Positions 25,770 to 36,676 of a stretch of DNA of 64,000 nt are shown piece after piece; the stretch's first letter is position 1, and every line of letters starts with the position of its first letter. The translations under genes and the position numbers were made by a program. The DNA comes from Eledone cirrhosa (lineage: Eukaryota; Mollusca; Cephalopoda; Octopoda; Eledonidae), in NCBI GenBank assembly GCA_964016885.1, contig OZ024740.1, positions 295,453,097 to 295,517,096 of the forward strand. The letters run 5' to 3'. The notes beneath the pieces are model-generated. The model did not search any database, was not told where the DNA came from, and saw only the letters and a program-made list of their open reading frames with translations.

Positions 25770-25853
25770 CAAGACTTTCGGACCACCTTGTACAACAAAT
25801 CAGTATAGAATAGGGTATCAGGAGAGTATATGGCAGAACAGGGATATAAATCA

Positions 25854-28800
25854 TTTTTTATTTGATGGATCCATTTTTATTTAGGTGATCCATTTTTTAT
25901 TTGATGGATCCTTTTTTATTTAGGTGATCCATTTTTTATTTGATGGATCCATTTTTTATTTGATGCATCTTTTTTTATTTAGGTGATCCATTTTTTATTT
26001 GATGGATCCATTTTTTATTTGATGGATCCTTTTTAATTTAGGTAATCCATTTTTTATTTGATGGATCCTTTTTTTATTTAGGTGATCCATTTTTTATTTG
26101 ATGGATCCCTTTTTTATTTGATGGATCCTTTTTTATTTAGGTGATCCATTTTTTATTTGATGGATCCTTTTTTATTTAGGTGATCCATTTTTTATTTGAT
26201 GCATCCATTTTTATTTGATGGATCCTTTTTTATTTAGGAGATCCATTTTTTATTTGATGAATCCATTTTTTATTTGATGGATCCTTTTTTATTTAGGTGA
26301 TCCATTTTTCATTTGATGGATCCATTTTTTATTTGATGGATCCTTTTTTATTTAGATGATCCATTTTTTATATGATGGATCCTTTTTTATTTAGGTGATC
26401 CATTTTTTATTTGATGGATCCATTTTTTATTTGATGGATCCATTTTTTATTTGATGGATCCTTTTTTATTTAGGTGATCCATTTTTTATTTGATGGATCC
26501 ATTTTTTATTTGATGGATCCTTTTTTATTTAGGTGATCCATTTTTTATTTGATGGATCCATTTTTTATTTGATGGATCCTTTTTTATTTTGGTGATCCAT
26601 TTTTATTTAATGGATCCATTTTTTATTTCATGGATCCTTTTTTATTTAGGTGATCCATTTTTATTTGATGGATCCTTTTTTATTTAGGTGATCCATTTTT
26701 TATTTGATGGATCCATTTTTTTATTTAGGTGATCCATTTTTTATTTGATGGATCCATTTTTATTTAGGTGATCCATTTTTTATTTGATGGATCCTTTTTT
26801 ATTTAGGTGATCCATTTTTTATTTGATGGATCCATTTTTTATTTGATTCATCCTTTTTTATTTAGGTGATCCATTTTTTATTTGGTGGATCCATTTTTTA
26901 TTTGATCGATCCTTTTTAATTTAGGTGATCCATTTTTTATTTGATGGATCCTTTTTTTATTTAGGTGATCCATTTTTTATTTGATGGATCCATTTTTTAG
27001 TTGATGGATCCTTTTTTATTTAGGTGATCCATTTTTTATTTGATGTCCCTTTTTTATTTGATGGATCCTTTTTTATTTAGGTGATACATTTTTTATTTGA
27101 TGGATCTTTTTAATTTAGGTGATCCATTTTTTATTTGATGGATCCATTTTTTATTTGATGGATCCTTTTTTATTTAGGTGATCCATTTTTTATTTGATGG
27201 ATCCATTTTTTATTTGATGGATCCTTTTTTATTTAGGTGATCCATTTTTTATTTGATGGATCCATTTTTTATTTGATGGATCCTTTTTTATTTAGGTGAT
27301 CCATTTTTTATATGATGGATCCTTTTTTATTTAGGTGATCCATTTTTTATTTGATGGATCCATTTTTTATTTGATGGATCCTTTTGTATTTAGGTGATGC
27401 ATTTTTTATTTGATGGATCCATTTTTTATTTGATGGATCCTTTTTTATTTAGGTGATCCATTTTTTATTTGATGGATCCATCTTTTATTTGATGGATCCT
27501 TTTTCATTTAGGTGATCCATTTTTTATTTGATGGATCCTTTACTATTTAGGTGATCCATTTTTTATTTAATGGATCCATTTTTTTATTTGATGGATCCTT
27601 TTTTATTTAGGTGATCCATTTTTATTTGATGCATCCTTTTTTATTTAGGTGATCCATTTTTTATTTGATGGATCCATTTTTTTATTTAGGTGATCCATTT
27701 TTTATTTGATGGATCCGTTTTTATTTAGGTGATCCATTTTTTATTTGATGGATCCTTTTTTATTTAGGTGATCCATTTTTTATTTGATGGATCCTTTTTT
27801 ATTTAGGTGATCCATTTTTTATTTGATGGATCCTTTTTTATTTAGGTGATCCATTTTTTATTTGATGGATCCACTTTTATTTGATGGATCCTTTTTTATT
27901 TAGGTGATCCATTTTTTATTTGATGGATCCATTTTTTATTTGATGCATCCTTTTTTATTTAGGTGATCCATTTTTTATTTGATGGTTCCATTTTTTATTT
28001 GATGGATCCTTTTTAATTTAGGTGATCCATTTTTTATTTGATGGATCCTTTTTTTATTTAGGTGATCCATTTTTTATTTGATGGATCCCTTTTTTATTTG
28101 ATGGATCCTTTTTTATTTAGGTGATCCATTTTTTATTTGATGGATCCTTTTTTATTTAGGTGATCCATTTTTTACTTGATGGTTCCATTTTTTATTTGAT
28201 GGATCCTTTTTTAATTAGGTGATCCATTTTTTATTTGATGAATCCATTTTTTATTTGATGGATCCTTTTTTATTTAGGTGATCCATTTTTCATATGATGG
28301 ATCCTTTTTTATTTAGGTGATCCATTTTTTATTTGATGGATCCATTTTTTATTTGATGGATCCTTTTTTATTTAGGTGATCCATTTTTTATTTGATGGAT
28401 CCATTTTTTATTTGTTGGATCCTTTTTTATTTAGGTGATCCATTTTTTATTTGATGGATCCATTTTTTATTTGATGGATCCTTTTTTATTTAGGTGATCC
28501 ATTATTATTTAATGGATCCATTTTTTATTTCATGGATCCTTTTTCATTTAGGTGATCCATTTTTATTTGATGGATCCTTTTTTATTTAGGTGATCCATTT
28601 TTTATTTGATGGATCCATTTTTTTATTTAGGTGATCCATTTTTTATTTGATGGATCCATTTTTATTTAGGCGATCCATTTTTTATTTGATGGATCCTTTT
28701 TTATTTAGGTGATCCATTTTTTATTTGATGGATCCATTTTTTATTTGATTCATCCATTTTTATTTAGGTGATCCATTTTTTATTTGATGGATCCATTTTT

Positions 28801-29416
28801 TATTTGATCGATCCTTTTTAATTTAGGTGATCCATTTTTTATTTGATGGATCCTTTTTTTATTTAGGTGATCCATTTTTTATTTGATGGATCCATTTTTT
28901 AGTTGATGGATCCTTTTTTATTTAGGTGATCCATTTTTTATTTGATGTCCCTTTTTTATTTGATGGATCCTTTTTTATTTAGGTGATCCATTTTTTATTT
29001 GATGGATCCATTTTTTATTTGATGGATCCTTTTTTATTTAGGTGACCCATTTTCTATTTGATGGATCCATTTTTTATTTGATGGATCCTTTTTCATTTAG
29101 GTGATCCATTATTTATTTGTTGGATCCTTTTCTATTTAGGTGATCCATTTTTTATTTAATGGATCCATTTTTTTATTTGATGGATCCTTTTTTATTTAGG
29201 TGATCCATTTTTATTTGATGCATCCTTTTTTATTTAGGTGATCCATTTTTTATTTGATGGATCCATTTTTTTATTTAGGTGATCCATTTTTTATTTGATG
29301 GATCCATTTTTATTTAGGTGATCCATTTTTTATTTGATGGATCCTTTTTTATTTAGGTGATCCATTTTTTATTTGATGGATCCATTTTTTATTTGATGGA
29401 TCCTTTTTTATTTAGG
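25854..29416 (+). repeat. GATC satellite, forward array 7
   Basis: About 3.6 kb that largely repeats array 6 monomer by monomer. GATGTCCC variants lie at about 27042 and 28944. The left edge of the 18.6-kb duplication falls inside it, at about 28022. Confidence 0.97.
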
Positions 29417-29776
29417 CGATCAAATAAAAAATGGATCCATCAAATAAAAAATGGATCACCTAAATAAAAAATTATCCATCAAATAAAATATGGATCCATC
29501 AAATAAAAAATGGATTACCTAAATAAAAAAGGATCCATCAAATAAAAAATGGATCCATCAAATAAAAAATAGATCACCTAAATAAAAAAGGATCCATCAA
29601 ATAAAATATGGATCCATCAAATAAAAAATGGATTACCTAAATAAAAAAGGATCCATCAAATAAAAAATGGATCCATCAAATAAATAATGGATCACCTAAA
29701 TAAAAAAGGATCCATCAAATAAAAAATGGATCACCTAAATAAAAAAAGGATCCATCAAATAAAAAATGGATCACCT
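29417..29776 (-). repeat. GATC satellite, inverted array left of cassette 7
   Basis: Flip at AGGCGATCAAATAA. Has CAAATAAAAAATGGATT, unlike cassettes 5 and 6 but like cassette 9. Confidence 0.96.
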
Positions 29777-29856
29777 ACTTTAGATAAATAAAAGATACGT
29801 CCAAGATCAACAAAAGCAGGTTGTGAAAATTCCGGTCTGCCAGTACCACTAGTCTG

Positions 29857-30049
29857 TAGCGGTGAATTGGCAGTATGAGTAGAGGGTCGTACGCCATGCT
29901 TTCCAGCATAGTTACGTTCCTTTACGTTCTGAGTTCAAATCCCGTTGAGATTAACTTTGCCTTTCATCCTTATGGGGTCGATAAAATAAAGTACCAGTAA
30001 TGCACTGGGTAATTGCTGGCCTTGTGCCAAAAGTAGAAACAATTATTAG
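29857..30049 (+). mobile_element. tRNA-derived SINE (cassette 7)
   Basis: 193 bp with GAGATTAAC after the B box. Confidence 0.75.
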
Positions 30050-30466
30050 TAAGATCGAGAGGAATAAGACAAGTTTAAAGCAGTGTGTTTATAATATAGA
30101 CTCATGTCCGAGTCATAACATGAAGGGCTTACTCTGCCACACTCTCCAGCTCGTCACAGAAAAGGCGACCATAATATATACAAGAATGGCTCTCATACAT
30201 TCTTAGTGGGAATCAAATGAAAGTAGACATCCGTAAGCAATGGCGCTAACTAGTGAAATGAGTTACTCTGAGACCACATAAAAAGAAGAAATAAATAAAA
30301 AACATGATGTTTTATGGAAAAGTAATAAAATGTTCTTCCCAAAAAATAATAAAACTCCTAGAATTCTATAACTACAGAAATATATGTATATACAAAGATA
30401 ATAAATGATATATTACAACAGGATCACAAGAACACAGCAACAATAATAATTTTCAGAATGAATATA

Positions 30467-30527
30467 CAAAAAATAATGTAAGTTAAAACAATATGTGACA
30501 TATTGTTTTACCTTACATTATTTTTTG
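30467..30527. repeat. 61-bp palindrome, one mismatch (cassette 7)
   Basis: Same A to C mismatch as copies 3-6. Confidence 0.93.
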
Positions 30528-30597
30528 TTTTAATTATATAATATATAGTATCGTTAATTATAATATGTAATAATAATAATATAATTTTCTATTTCAG

Positions 30598-30780
30598 AGC
30601 TCAGCTTTGGAAGAGAGGCTGCTTGCAAGTGTATGGACATATGATCGTGTGCATTCTTGCAAGAGCATGGAGGATGTGCGACATGACTTCATTGCAAGAT
30701 TCGGTAAACCAGCTCCTATGAAGAGGACGATACTGCGATGGGAACATAAACTATTTCTCATTACTTTTGGTAGGGGGTGA
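30598..30780 (+). pseudogene. HTH exon-like fragment (cassette 7)
   Basis: 60 codons, open, Cys21 and His50. A longer minus-strand frame here merely reads on into satellite and is not a gene. Confidence 0.5.
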
Positions 30781-30864
30781 CAAGACTTTCGGACCACCTT
30801 GTACAACAAATCAGTATAGAATAGGGTATCAGGAGAGTATATGGCAGAACAGGGATATAAATCA

Positions 30865-33800
30865 TTTTTTATTTGATGGATCCATTTTTTATTTGATGGA
30901 TCCTTTTTATTTAGGTGATCCATTTTTTATTTAGGTGATCCATTTTTTATTTGATGGACCCATTTTTTATTTGATGGATCCTTTTTATTTAGGTGATCCA
31001 TTTTTTATTTAGGTGATCCACTTTTTATTTGATGGATCCTTTTTTATTTAGGTGATCCATTTTTTATTTGATGGATCCATTTTTTATTTGATGGATCCTT
31101 TTTTTTATTTAGGTGATCCATCTTTTATTTGATGGATCCATTTTTTTATTTGATGGATCCTTTTTAATTTAGGTGATCCATTTTTTATATGATGGATCCT
31201 TTTTTATTTAGTTGATCCATTTTTTATTTGATGGATCCCTTTTTTATTTGATGGATCCTTTTTTATTTAGGTGATCCATTTTATATTTGATGGATCCATT
31301 TTTTATTTGATGGATCCTTTTTTATTTAGGTGATCCATTTTTTATTTGATGGATCCATTTTTTATTTGATGGATGCTTTTTCATTTAGGTGATCCATTTT
31401 TTATTTGATGGATCCATTTTTTATTTGATGGATCCTTTTTCATTTAGGTGATCCATTTTTTATTTGATGGATCCTTTTTTATTTAGGTGATCCATTTTTT
31501 ATTTAATGGATTCATTTTTTATTTCATGGATTTTTTTTATTTAGGTGATCAATTTTTATTTGATGTATCCTTTTTTATTTAGGTGATCCATTTTTTATTT
31601 GATGGATCCATTTTTTTATTTAGGGTATCCATTTTTTATTTGATGGATCCATTTTTATTAAGGTGATCCATTTTTTATTTGATGGATCCTTTTTTATTTA
31701 GGTGATCCATTTTTTATTTGATGGATCCATTTTTTATTTGATGCATCCTTTTTTATTTAGGTGATCCATTTTTTATTTGATGGATCCATTTTTTATTTGA
31801 TGGATCCTTTTTAATTTAGGTGATCCATTTTTTATTTGATGGATCAATTTTTTATTTGATGGATCCTTTTTTATTTAGGTGATCCATTTTTTATTTGATG
31901 GATCCAAATTTTTATTTGATGGATCCTTTTTTATTTAGGTGATCCATTTTTTATTTGATGGATCCATTTTTTATTTGATGGATCATTTTTCATTTAGGTG
32001 ATCCATTTTTTATTTGATGGATCCTTTTTTATTTAGGTGATCCATTTTTTATTTAATGGATCCATTTTTTATTTGATGGATCCTTTTTTATTTAGGTGAT
32101 CCATTTTTATTTGATGCATCCTTTTTTATTTAGGTGATCCATTTTTTATTTGATGGATCCTTTTTTTTTATTTAGGTGATCCATTTTTTATTTGATGGAT
32201 CCATTTTTATTTAGGTGATCCATTTTTTATTTGATGGATCCTTTTTTATTTAGGTGATCCATTTTTTATTTGATGGATCCATTTTTTATTTGATGGATCC
32301 TTTTTCATTTAGGTGATCCATTTTTTATTTGATCGATCCTTTTTTATTTAGGTGATCCATTTTTTATTTAATGGATCCATTTTTTATTTGATGGATGCTT
32401 TTTTATTTAGGTGATCCATTTTTATTTGATGCATCCTTTTTTATTTAGGTGATCCATTTTTTATTTAATGGATTCATTTTTTATTTCATGGATTTTTTTT
32501 ATTTAGGTGATCAATTTTTATTTGATGTATCCTTTTTTATTTAGGTGATCCATTTTTTATTTGATGGATCCATTTTTTTATTTAGGGTATCCATTTTTTA
32601 TTTGATGGATCCATTTTTATTAAGGTGATCCATTTTTTATTTGATGGATCCTTTTTTATTTAGGTGATCCATTTTTTATTTGATGGATCCATTTTTTATT
32701 TGATGCATCCTTTTTTATTTAGGTGATCCATTTTTTATTTGATGGATCCATTTTTTATTTGATGGATCCTTTTTAATTTAGGTGATCCATTTTTTATTTG
32801 ATGGATCAATTTTTTATTTGATGGATCCTTTTTTATTTAGGTGATCCATTTTTTATTTGATGGATCCAAATTTTTATTTGATGGATCCTTTTTTATTTAG
32901 GTGATCCATTTTTTATTTGATGGATCCATTTTTTATTTGATGGATCATTTTTCATTTAGGTGATCCATTTTTTATTTGATGGATCCTTTTTTATTTAGGT
33001 GATCCATTTTTTATTTAATGGATCCATTTTTTATTTGATGGATCCTTTTTTATTTAGGTGATCCATTTTTATTTGATGCATCCTTTTTTATTTAGGTGAT
33101 CCATTTTTTATTTGATGGATCCTTTTTTTTTATTTAGGTGATCCATTTTTTATTTGATGGATCCATTTTTATTTAGGTGATCCATTTTTTATTTGATGGA
33201 TCCTTTTTTATTTAGGTGATCCATTTTTTATTTGATGGATCCATTTTTTATTTGATGGATCCTTTTTCATTTAGGTGATCCATTTTTTATTTGATCGATC
33301 CTTTTTTATTTAGGTGATCCATTTTTTATTTAATGGATCCATTTTTTATTTGATGGATGCTTTTTTATTTAGGTGATCCATTTTTATTTGATGCATCCTT
33401 TTTTATTTAGGTGATCCATTTTTTATTTGATGGATCCATTTTTTTATTTAGGTGATCCATTTTTTATTTGATGGATCCATTTTTATTTAGGTGATCCATT
33501 TTTTATTTGATGGATCCTTTTTTATTTAGGTGATCCATTTTTTATTTGATGGATCCATTTTTTATTTGATGGATCCTTTTTTATTTAGGTGATCCATTTT
33601 TTATTTGATGGATCCATTTTTTATTTGATGGATCCTTTTTTATTTAGGTGATCCATTTTTTATTTGATGGATCCATTTTTTATTTGATGGATCCTTTTTC
33701 ATTTAGGTGATCCATTTTTTATTTGATGGATCCTTTTTTATTTAGGTGATCCATTTTTTATTTAATGGATCCATTTTTTATTTGATGGATCCTTTTTATT

Positions 33801-34019
33801 TAGGTGATCCATTTTTATTTGATGCATCCTTTTTTATTTAGGTGATCCATTTTTTATTTGATGGATCCATTTTTTTATTTAGGTGATCCATTTTTTATTT
33901 AATGGATCCATTTTTATTTAGGTGATCCATTTTTTATTTGATGGATCCTTTTTTATTTAGGTGATCCATTTTTTATTTGATGGATCCATTTTTTATTTGA
34001 TGGATCCTTTTTTATTTAG
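30865..34019 (+). repeat. GATC satellite, forward array 8
   Basis: About 3.2 kb of forward monomers enclosing a 962-bp tandem duplication (about 31501-32462 and 32463-33424). Otherwise it matches array 49485-51679. No gene is visible. Confidence 0.97.
31501..33424 (+). repeat. 962-bp tandem duplication inside satellite array
   Basis: Private variants ATTTAATGGATTC (31501 and 32463) and GATCCAAATTTTTATTTG (31901 and 32863) recur at exactly 962 bp. The paralogous array after cassette 9 has these markers only once (near 50121), so the duplication arose after the 18.6-kb duplication or was lost from the second unit. Confidence 0.92.
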
Positions 34020-34241
34020 GCGATCAAATAAAAAATGGATCCATCAAATAAAAAATGGATCACCTAAATAAAAAAGGATCCATCAAATAAAATATGGATC
34101 CATCAAATAAAAAATGGATTACCTAAATAAAAAAGGATCCATCAAATAAAAAATGGATCACCTAAATAAAAAAGGATCCATCAAATAAAAAATGGATCAC
34201 CTAAATAAAAAAGGATCCATCAAATAAAAAATGGATCACCT
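34020..34241 (-). repeat. GATC satellite, inverted array left of cassette 8
   Basis: Only about 220 bp, shorter than the roughly 360 bp left of cassettes 4-7 and 9. The same short form precedes cassettes 10 and 11. Confidence 0.96.
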
Positions 34242-34321
34242 ACTTTAGATAAATAAAAGATACGTCCAAGATCAACAAAAGCAGGTTGTGAAAATTCCGG
34301 TCTGCCAGTACCACTAATCTG

Positions 34322-34514
34322 TAGCGGTGAATTGGTAGTATGAGTAGAGGGTCGTACGCCATGCTTTCCAGCATAGTTACGTTCCTTTACGTTCTGAGTT
34401 CAAATCCCGTTGAGATTAACTTTGCCTTTCATCCTTATGGGGTCGATAAAATAAAGTACCAGTAATGCACTGGGTAATTGCTGGCCTTGTGCCAAAAGTA
34501 GAAACAATTATTAG
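34322..34514 (+). mobile_element. tRNA-derived SINE (cassette 8)
   Basis: 193 bp. The A-box region reads TTGGTAGTATG, which weakens the Pol III A box relative to other copies. Confidence 0.75.
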
Positions 34515-34932
34515 TAAGATCGAGAGGAATAAGACAAGTTTAAAGCAGTGTGTTTATAATATAGACTCATGTCCGAGTCATAACATGAAGGGCTTACTCT
34601 GCCACACTCTCCAGCTCGTCACAGAAAAGGCGACCATAATATATACAAGAATGTCTCTCATACATTCTTAGTGGGAATCAAATGAAAGTAGACATCCGTA
34701 AGCAATGGCGCTAACTAGTGAAATGAGTTACTCTGAGACCACATAAAAAGAAGAAATAAATAAAAAAACATGATGTTTTATGGAAAAGTAATAAAATGTT
34801 CTTCACAAAAAATAATAAAACTCCTAGAATTCTATAACTACAGAAATATATGTATATACAAAGATAATAAATGATATATTACAACAGGATCACAAGAACA
34901 CAGCAACAATAATAATTTTCAGAATGAATATA

Positions 34933-34993
34933 CAAAAAATAATGTAAGTTAAAACAATATGTGACATATTGTTTTAACTTACATTATTTTTTG
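34933..34993. repeat. Perfect 61-bp palindrome (cassette 8)
   Basis: Left arm 34933-34962 and right arm 34964-34993 are exact reverse complements around a single G at 34963. It contains AATGTAAGTT and AACTTACATT. It may be a miniature inverted-repeat element or hairpin inserted before the whole cassette was amplified. Confidence 0.96.
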
Positions 34994-35063
34994 TTTTAAT
35001 TATATAATATATAGTATCGTTAATTATAATATGTAATAATAATAATATAATTTTCTATTTCAG

Positions 35064-35246
35064 AGCTCAGCTTTGGAAGAGAGGCTGCTTGCAAGTGTAT
35101 GGACATATGATCGTGTGCATTCTAGCAAGAGCATGGAGGATGTGCGACATGACTTCATTGCAAGATTCGGTAAACCAGCTCCTATGAAGAGGACGATACT
35201 GCGATGGGAACATAAACTATTTCTCATTACTTTTGGTAGGGGGTGA
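35064..35246 (+). pseudogene. HTH exon-like fragment (cassette 8)
   Basis: 60 codons, same protein as copy 1 (Ser20, Ser21, His50), with acceptor TTTTCTATTTCAG. In this long form a second exon-like frame lies about 725 bp downstream, but the GTAGGG donor candidate does not give a phase compatible with it, so a joined product is not supported. Confidence 0.5.
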
Positions 35247-35330
35247 CAAGACTTTCGGACCACCTTGTACAACAAATCAGTATAGAATAGGGTATCAGGA
35301 GAGTATATGGTAGAACAGGGATATAAATCA

Positions 35331-36236
35331 CGACTCTTGACTTCACCACGAAATATTGAAGTTGCTAGGGTGCGGTTCCGATACATATTTTAATTACTGA
35401 TTATTGCATAATTCATTACTTCAATGAATCTGACACTTTACTAAATTACTATTGATTGATTCTATATGTAATAAAATAAATCTGGGAAATTTGGATTATT
35501 TTGTAATTTCGCTTTAATATCTTGATCATTTGTTAGAATAACACGTACCAACAATATACAATATATCAGTTTGGAATGCATACACATACAACCACCAAAG
35601 CAAATGTACAGTAATAAGAAAGATTAATCAGAAAGAAAAATACACACAAAAAAAGAAAGACATGTACACTCCCACAATTATACACTACAACAGCGAATGA
35701 TGATGTTTTCTTCTAAAAATAAGGATGGGAGCATGACTGTACGAGTATCACCTCATACTTTAGTAAGACGAGCAGCTAACAATGACAAAAACTTTGTTAT
35801 CAGCTGTCCAGCTTACCTGAATGTCTCCAATGCAACGTGCGGAAAGAGTAATTCACCAACTACAGTATTTCAACAACTTGCTCGGCTATAGATGCAGAAT
35901 TCCCCCACATCCATATAAATTATAACACAAACTTCCTAAAGAAGTATTATATTTTAGTTCTAATATTTCAGTGCAAAATACAACAATGCCATCGCACAAA
36001 CAATGAGATTCGTGGAGCTACAAAGCCAATTTCTTATATATCGGATCCTTGGCAAGGTAGTACAAGAGGAGGGTATTACCAGTTTAAAAGAAGCTCTACA
36101 GGAACGGAAGTGCAAACAGCTGAACCTGTCCGAGATCGCCAAGTACCTATGCACATTAGACATGTGGGCATATTTCGAACAGCTGCTATCCGTGTGGTTT
36201 TTTCGACTTTGTATTGTTCTCAGCATTTATTATTTT
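35331..36236 (+). other. Cassette tail, present only in long-form copies
   Basis: About 906 bp of non-satellite, AT-rich sequence starting CGACTCTTGACTTCACC. The 35331-35696 part shows nothing I can assign. The rest holds a 64-codon open frame (35697-35891) and an acceptor-like site with a second exon-like frame. Short cassettes switch to satellite exactly where this tail begins, suggesting they lost it. Confidence 0.8.
35697..35891 (+). CDS. Small open frame, 64 codons, unknown
   Basis: Starts at the second of two overlapping GATGATG triplets and encodes MMMFSSKNKDGSMTVRV onward, ending QQLARL. It is moderately basic with no membrane segment and no family I recognise. The opposite strand has a strong donor-like CAG/GTAAGC near 35816, so the region may instead be intronic or belong to a minus-strand transcript, though all three minus frames beside that donor carry stops. 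Identical in three copies, but those duplicates are recent, so this says little about selection. Treat as hypothetical. Confidence 0.2.
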   Translation: MMMFSSKNKDGSMTVRVSPHTLVRRAANNDKNFVISCPAYLNVSNATCGKSNSPTTVFQQLARL

Positions 36237-36257
36237 AGTGATCCATTTTTTGGTTGA
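35972..36257 (+). CDS. Exon-like open frame with strong coding look, unknown
   Basis: Follows the acceptor-like sequence TCTAATATTTCAG (AG at 35970-35971). In the frame beginning after one base it reads AKYNNAIAQTMRFVELQ, then IYRILGKVVQEEG, SLKEALQERK, LNLSEIAKYLC and YFEQLLSVW. The alternating hydrophobic and charged residues predict amphipathic helices, and the codons look gene-like, so I favour it over the overlapping open frame that starts at TGC (CKIQQCH...). It reads on into degenerate satellite before stopping at 36257, so the true 3' border is earlier; GGCAAG/GTAGTA near 36057 is one donor candidate. It is probably an exon captured from a host gene or transposon. I do not recognise the protein. 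Confidence 0.35.
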
Positions 36258-36330
36258 TTGATTCAATTTTTATTTGATGGATTGATTTTTTATTTGGGTG
36301 ACCCATTTTGTTTTAGATGGATGCATTTGA
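36237..36330 (+). repeat. Degenerate GATC satellite
   Basis: A few diverged monomers (ATCCATTTTTTGGTTGATTG, GATGGATTGATTTTTTATTT, GGGTGACCCATTTTG), more mutated than any in the main arrays. They may be an old relic of the satellite at its original border. Confidence 0.8.
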
Positions 36331-36676
36331 GTGCCGGATCAAAAACAATAAGTGTCAGCGCCGGATTAAAAAACATAAGGATAATGCTGGATTATAACTT
36401 GTTAGTGCGGATTAAACACACAAATGATCGGTACCAGATTAAAAATAGTAAGGTTAAGTGCCGGATTAAAATTAATAGGGCTAAGTGGCGGATTAAAAAT
36501 AAGGGTCAATGCCGGATTTAAAATAATAAGCATCAGTGCCGGATTTAAAATAATAATGGTCAATGCTGGATTTAAACAAATAAGGATCAGTGCCAAATAA
36601 AAGAGTGTCAATGCCGGACAAAAGTGCCAGTGTCGGATTAAAAACACTATGGATTAGTGCTAGGTTAAAATGTGTG
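36331..36676 (+). repeat. 27-bp minisatellite, GCCGGATTAAAA type
   Basis: About 14 units around GTGCCGGATTAAAAATAATAA. Most CCGGA-to-CCGGA distances are 26-27 bp, with a few of 19-24. It is unrelated to the GATC satellite. Because 27 is divisible by three, the array gives spurious open frames on both strands with a nine-residue period (for example NPALTLIFN on minus). Two more copies lie at 53990 and 63726. Confidence 0.93.

Larger units (their letters stand above)
24765..25853 (+). mobile_element. Composite cassette copy 6
   Basis: 1,089 bp, nearly identical to copy 5 at an offset of 5,248 bp. A private change converts GATAAATAAAAG to GATAAAAAAAAG at the left end. Confidence 0.85.
29777..30864 (+). 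mobile_element. Composite cassette copy 7
   Basis: 1,088 bp. Internally it has the copy 3/4 states (TTGTGAAAATTCC, GAGATTAAC, six A before CATGATG) but ends with the copy 5/6 TATGGCAGAAC. It is the positional counterpart of copy 9 in the 18.6-kb duplication, yet the two differ at several diagnostic sites. Confidence 0.85.
34242..35330 (+). mobile_element. Composite cassette copy 8 (long form, core)
   Basis: 1,089 bp core. With copies 10 and 11 it forms a subfamily marked by CCACTAATCTG, TTGGTAGTATG, AGAATGTCTCTC and a perfect palindrome. Unlike other copies it does not enter satellite at TATAAATCA but continues into a tail of about 0.9 kb. Confidence 0.85.

Noticed and set aside
35816..35891. 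Minus-strand exon ending at a CAG/GTAAGC donor
   Set aside because: The donor is good, but all three minus frames have stops in the roughly 70 bp before it and no convincing acceptor was seen.
35960..36226. Minus-strand 88-codon frame opposite the tail exon
   Set aside because: Composition is rich in Ser, Cys and Arg with no helical pattern, and it overlaps a plus frame with an acceptor and better coding look.
35064..36236. A two-exon gene joining the HTH exon to the tail exon
   Set aside because: The only donor candidate after the HTH domain gives a phase that hits a stop in the second exon, and there is no start or 3' end.
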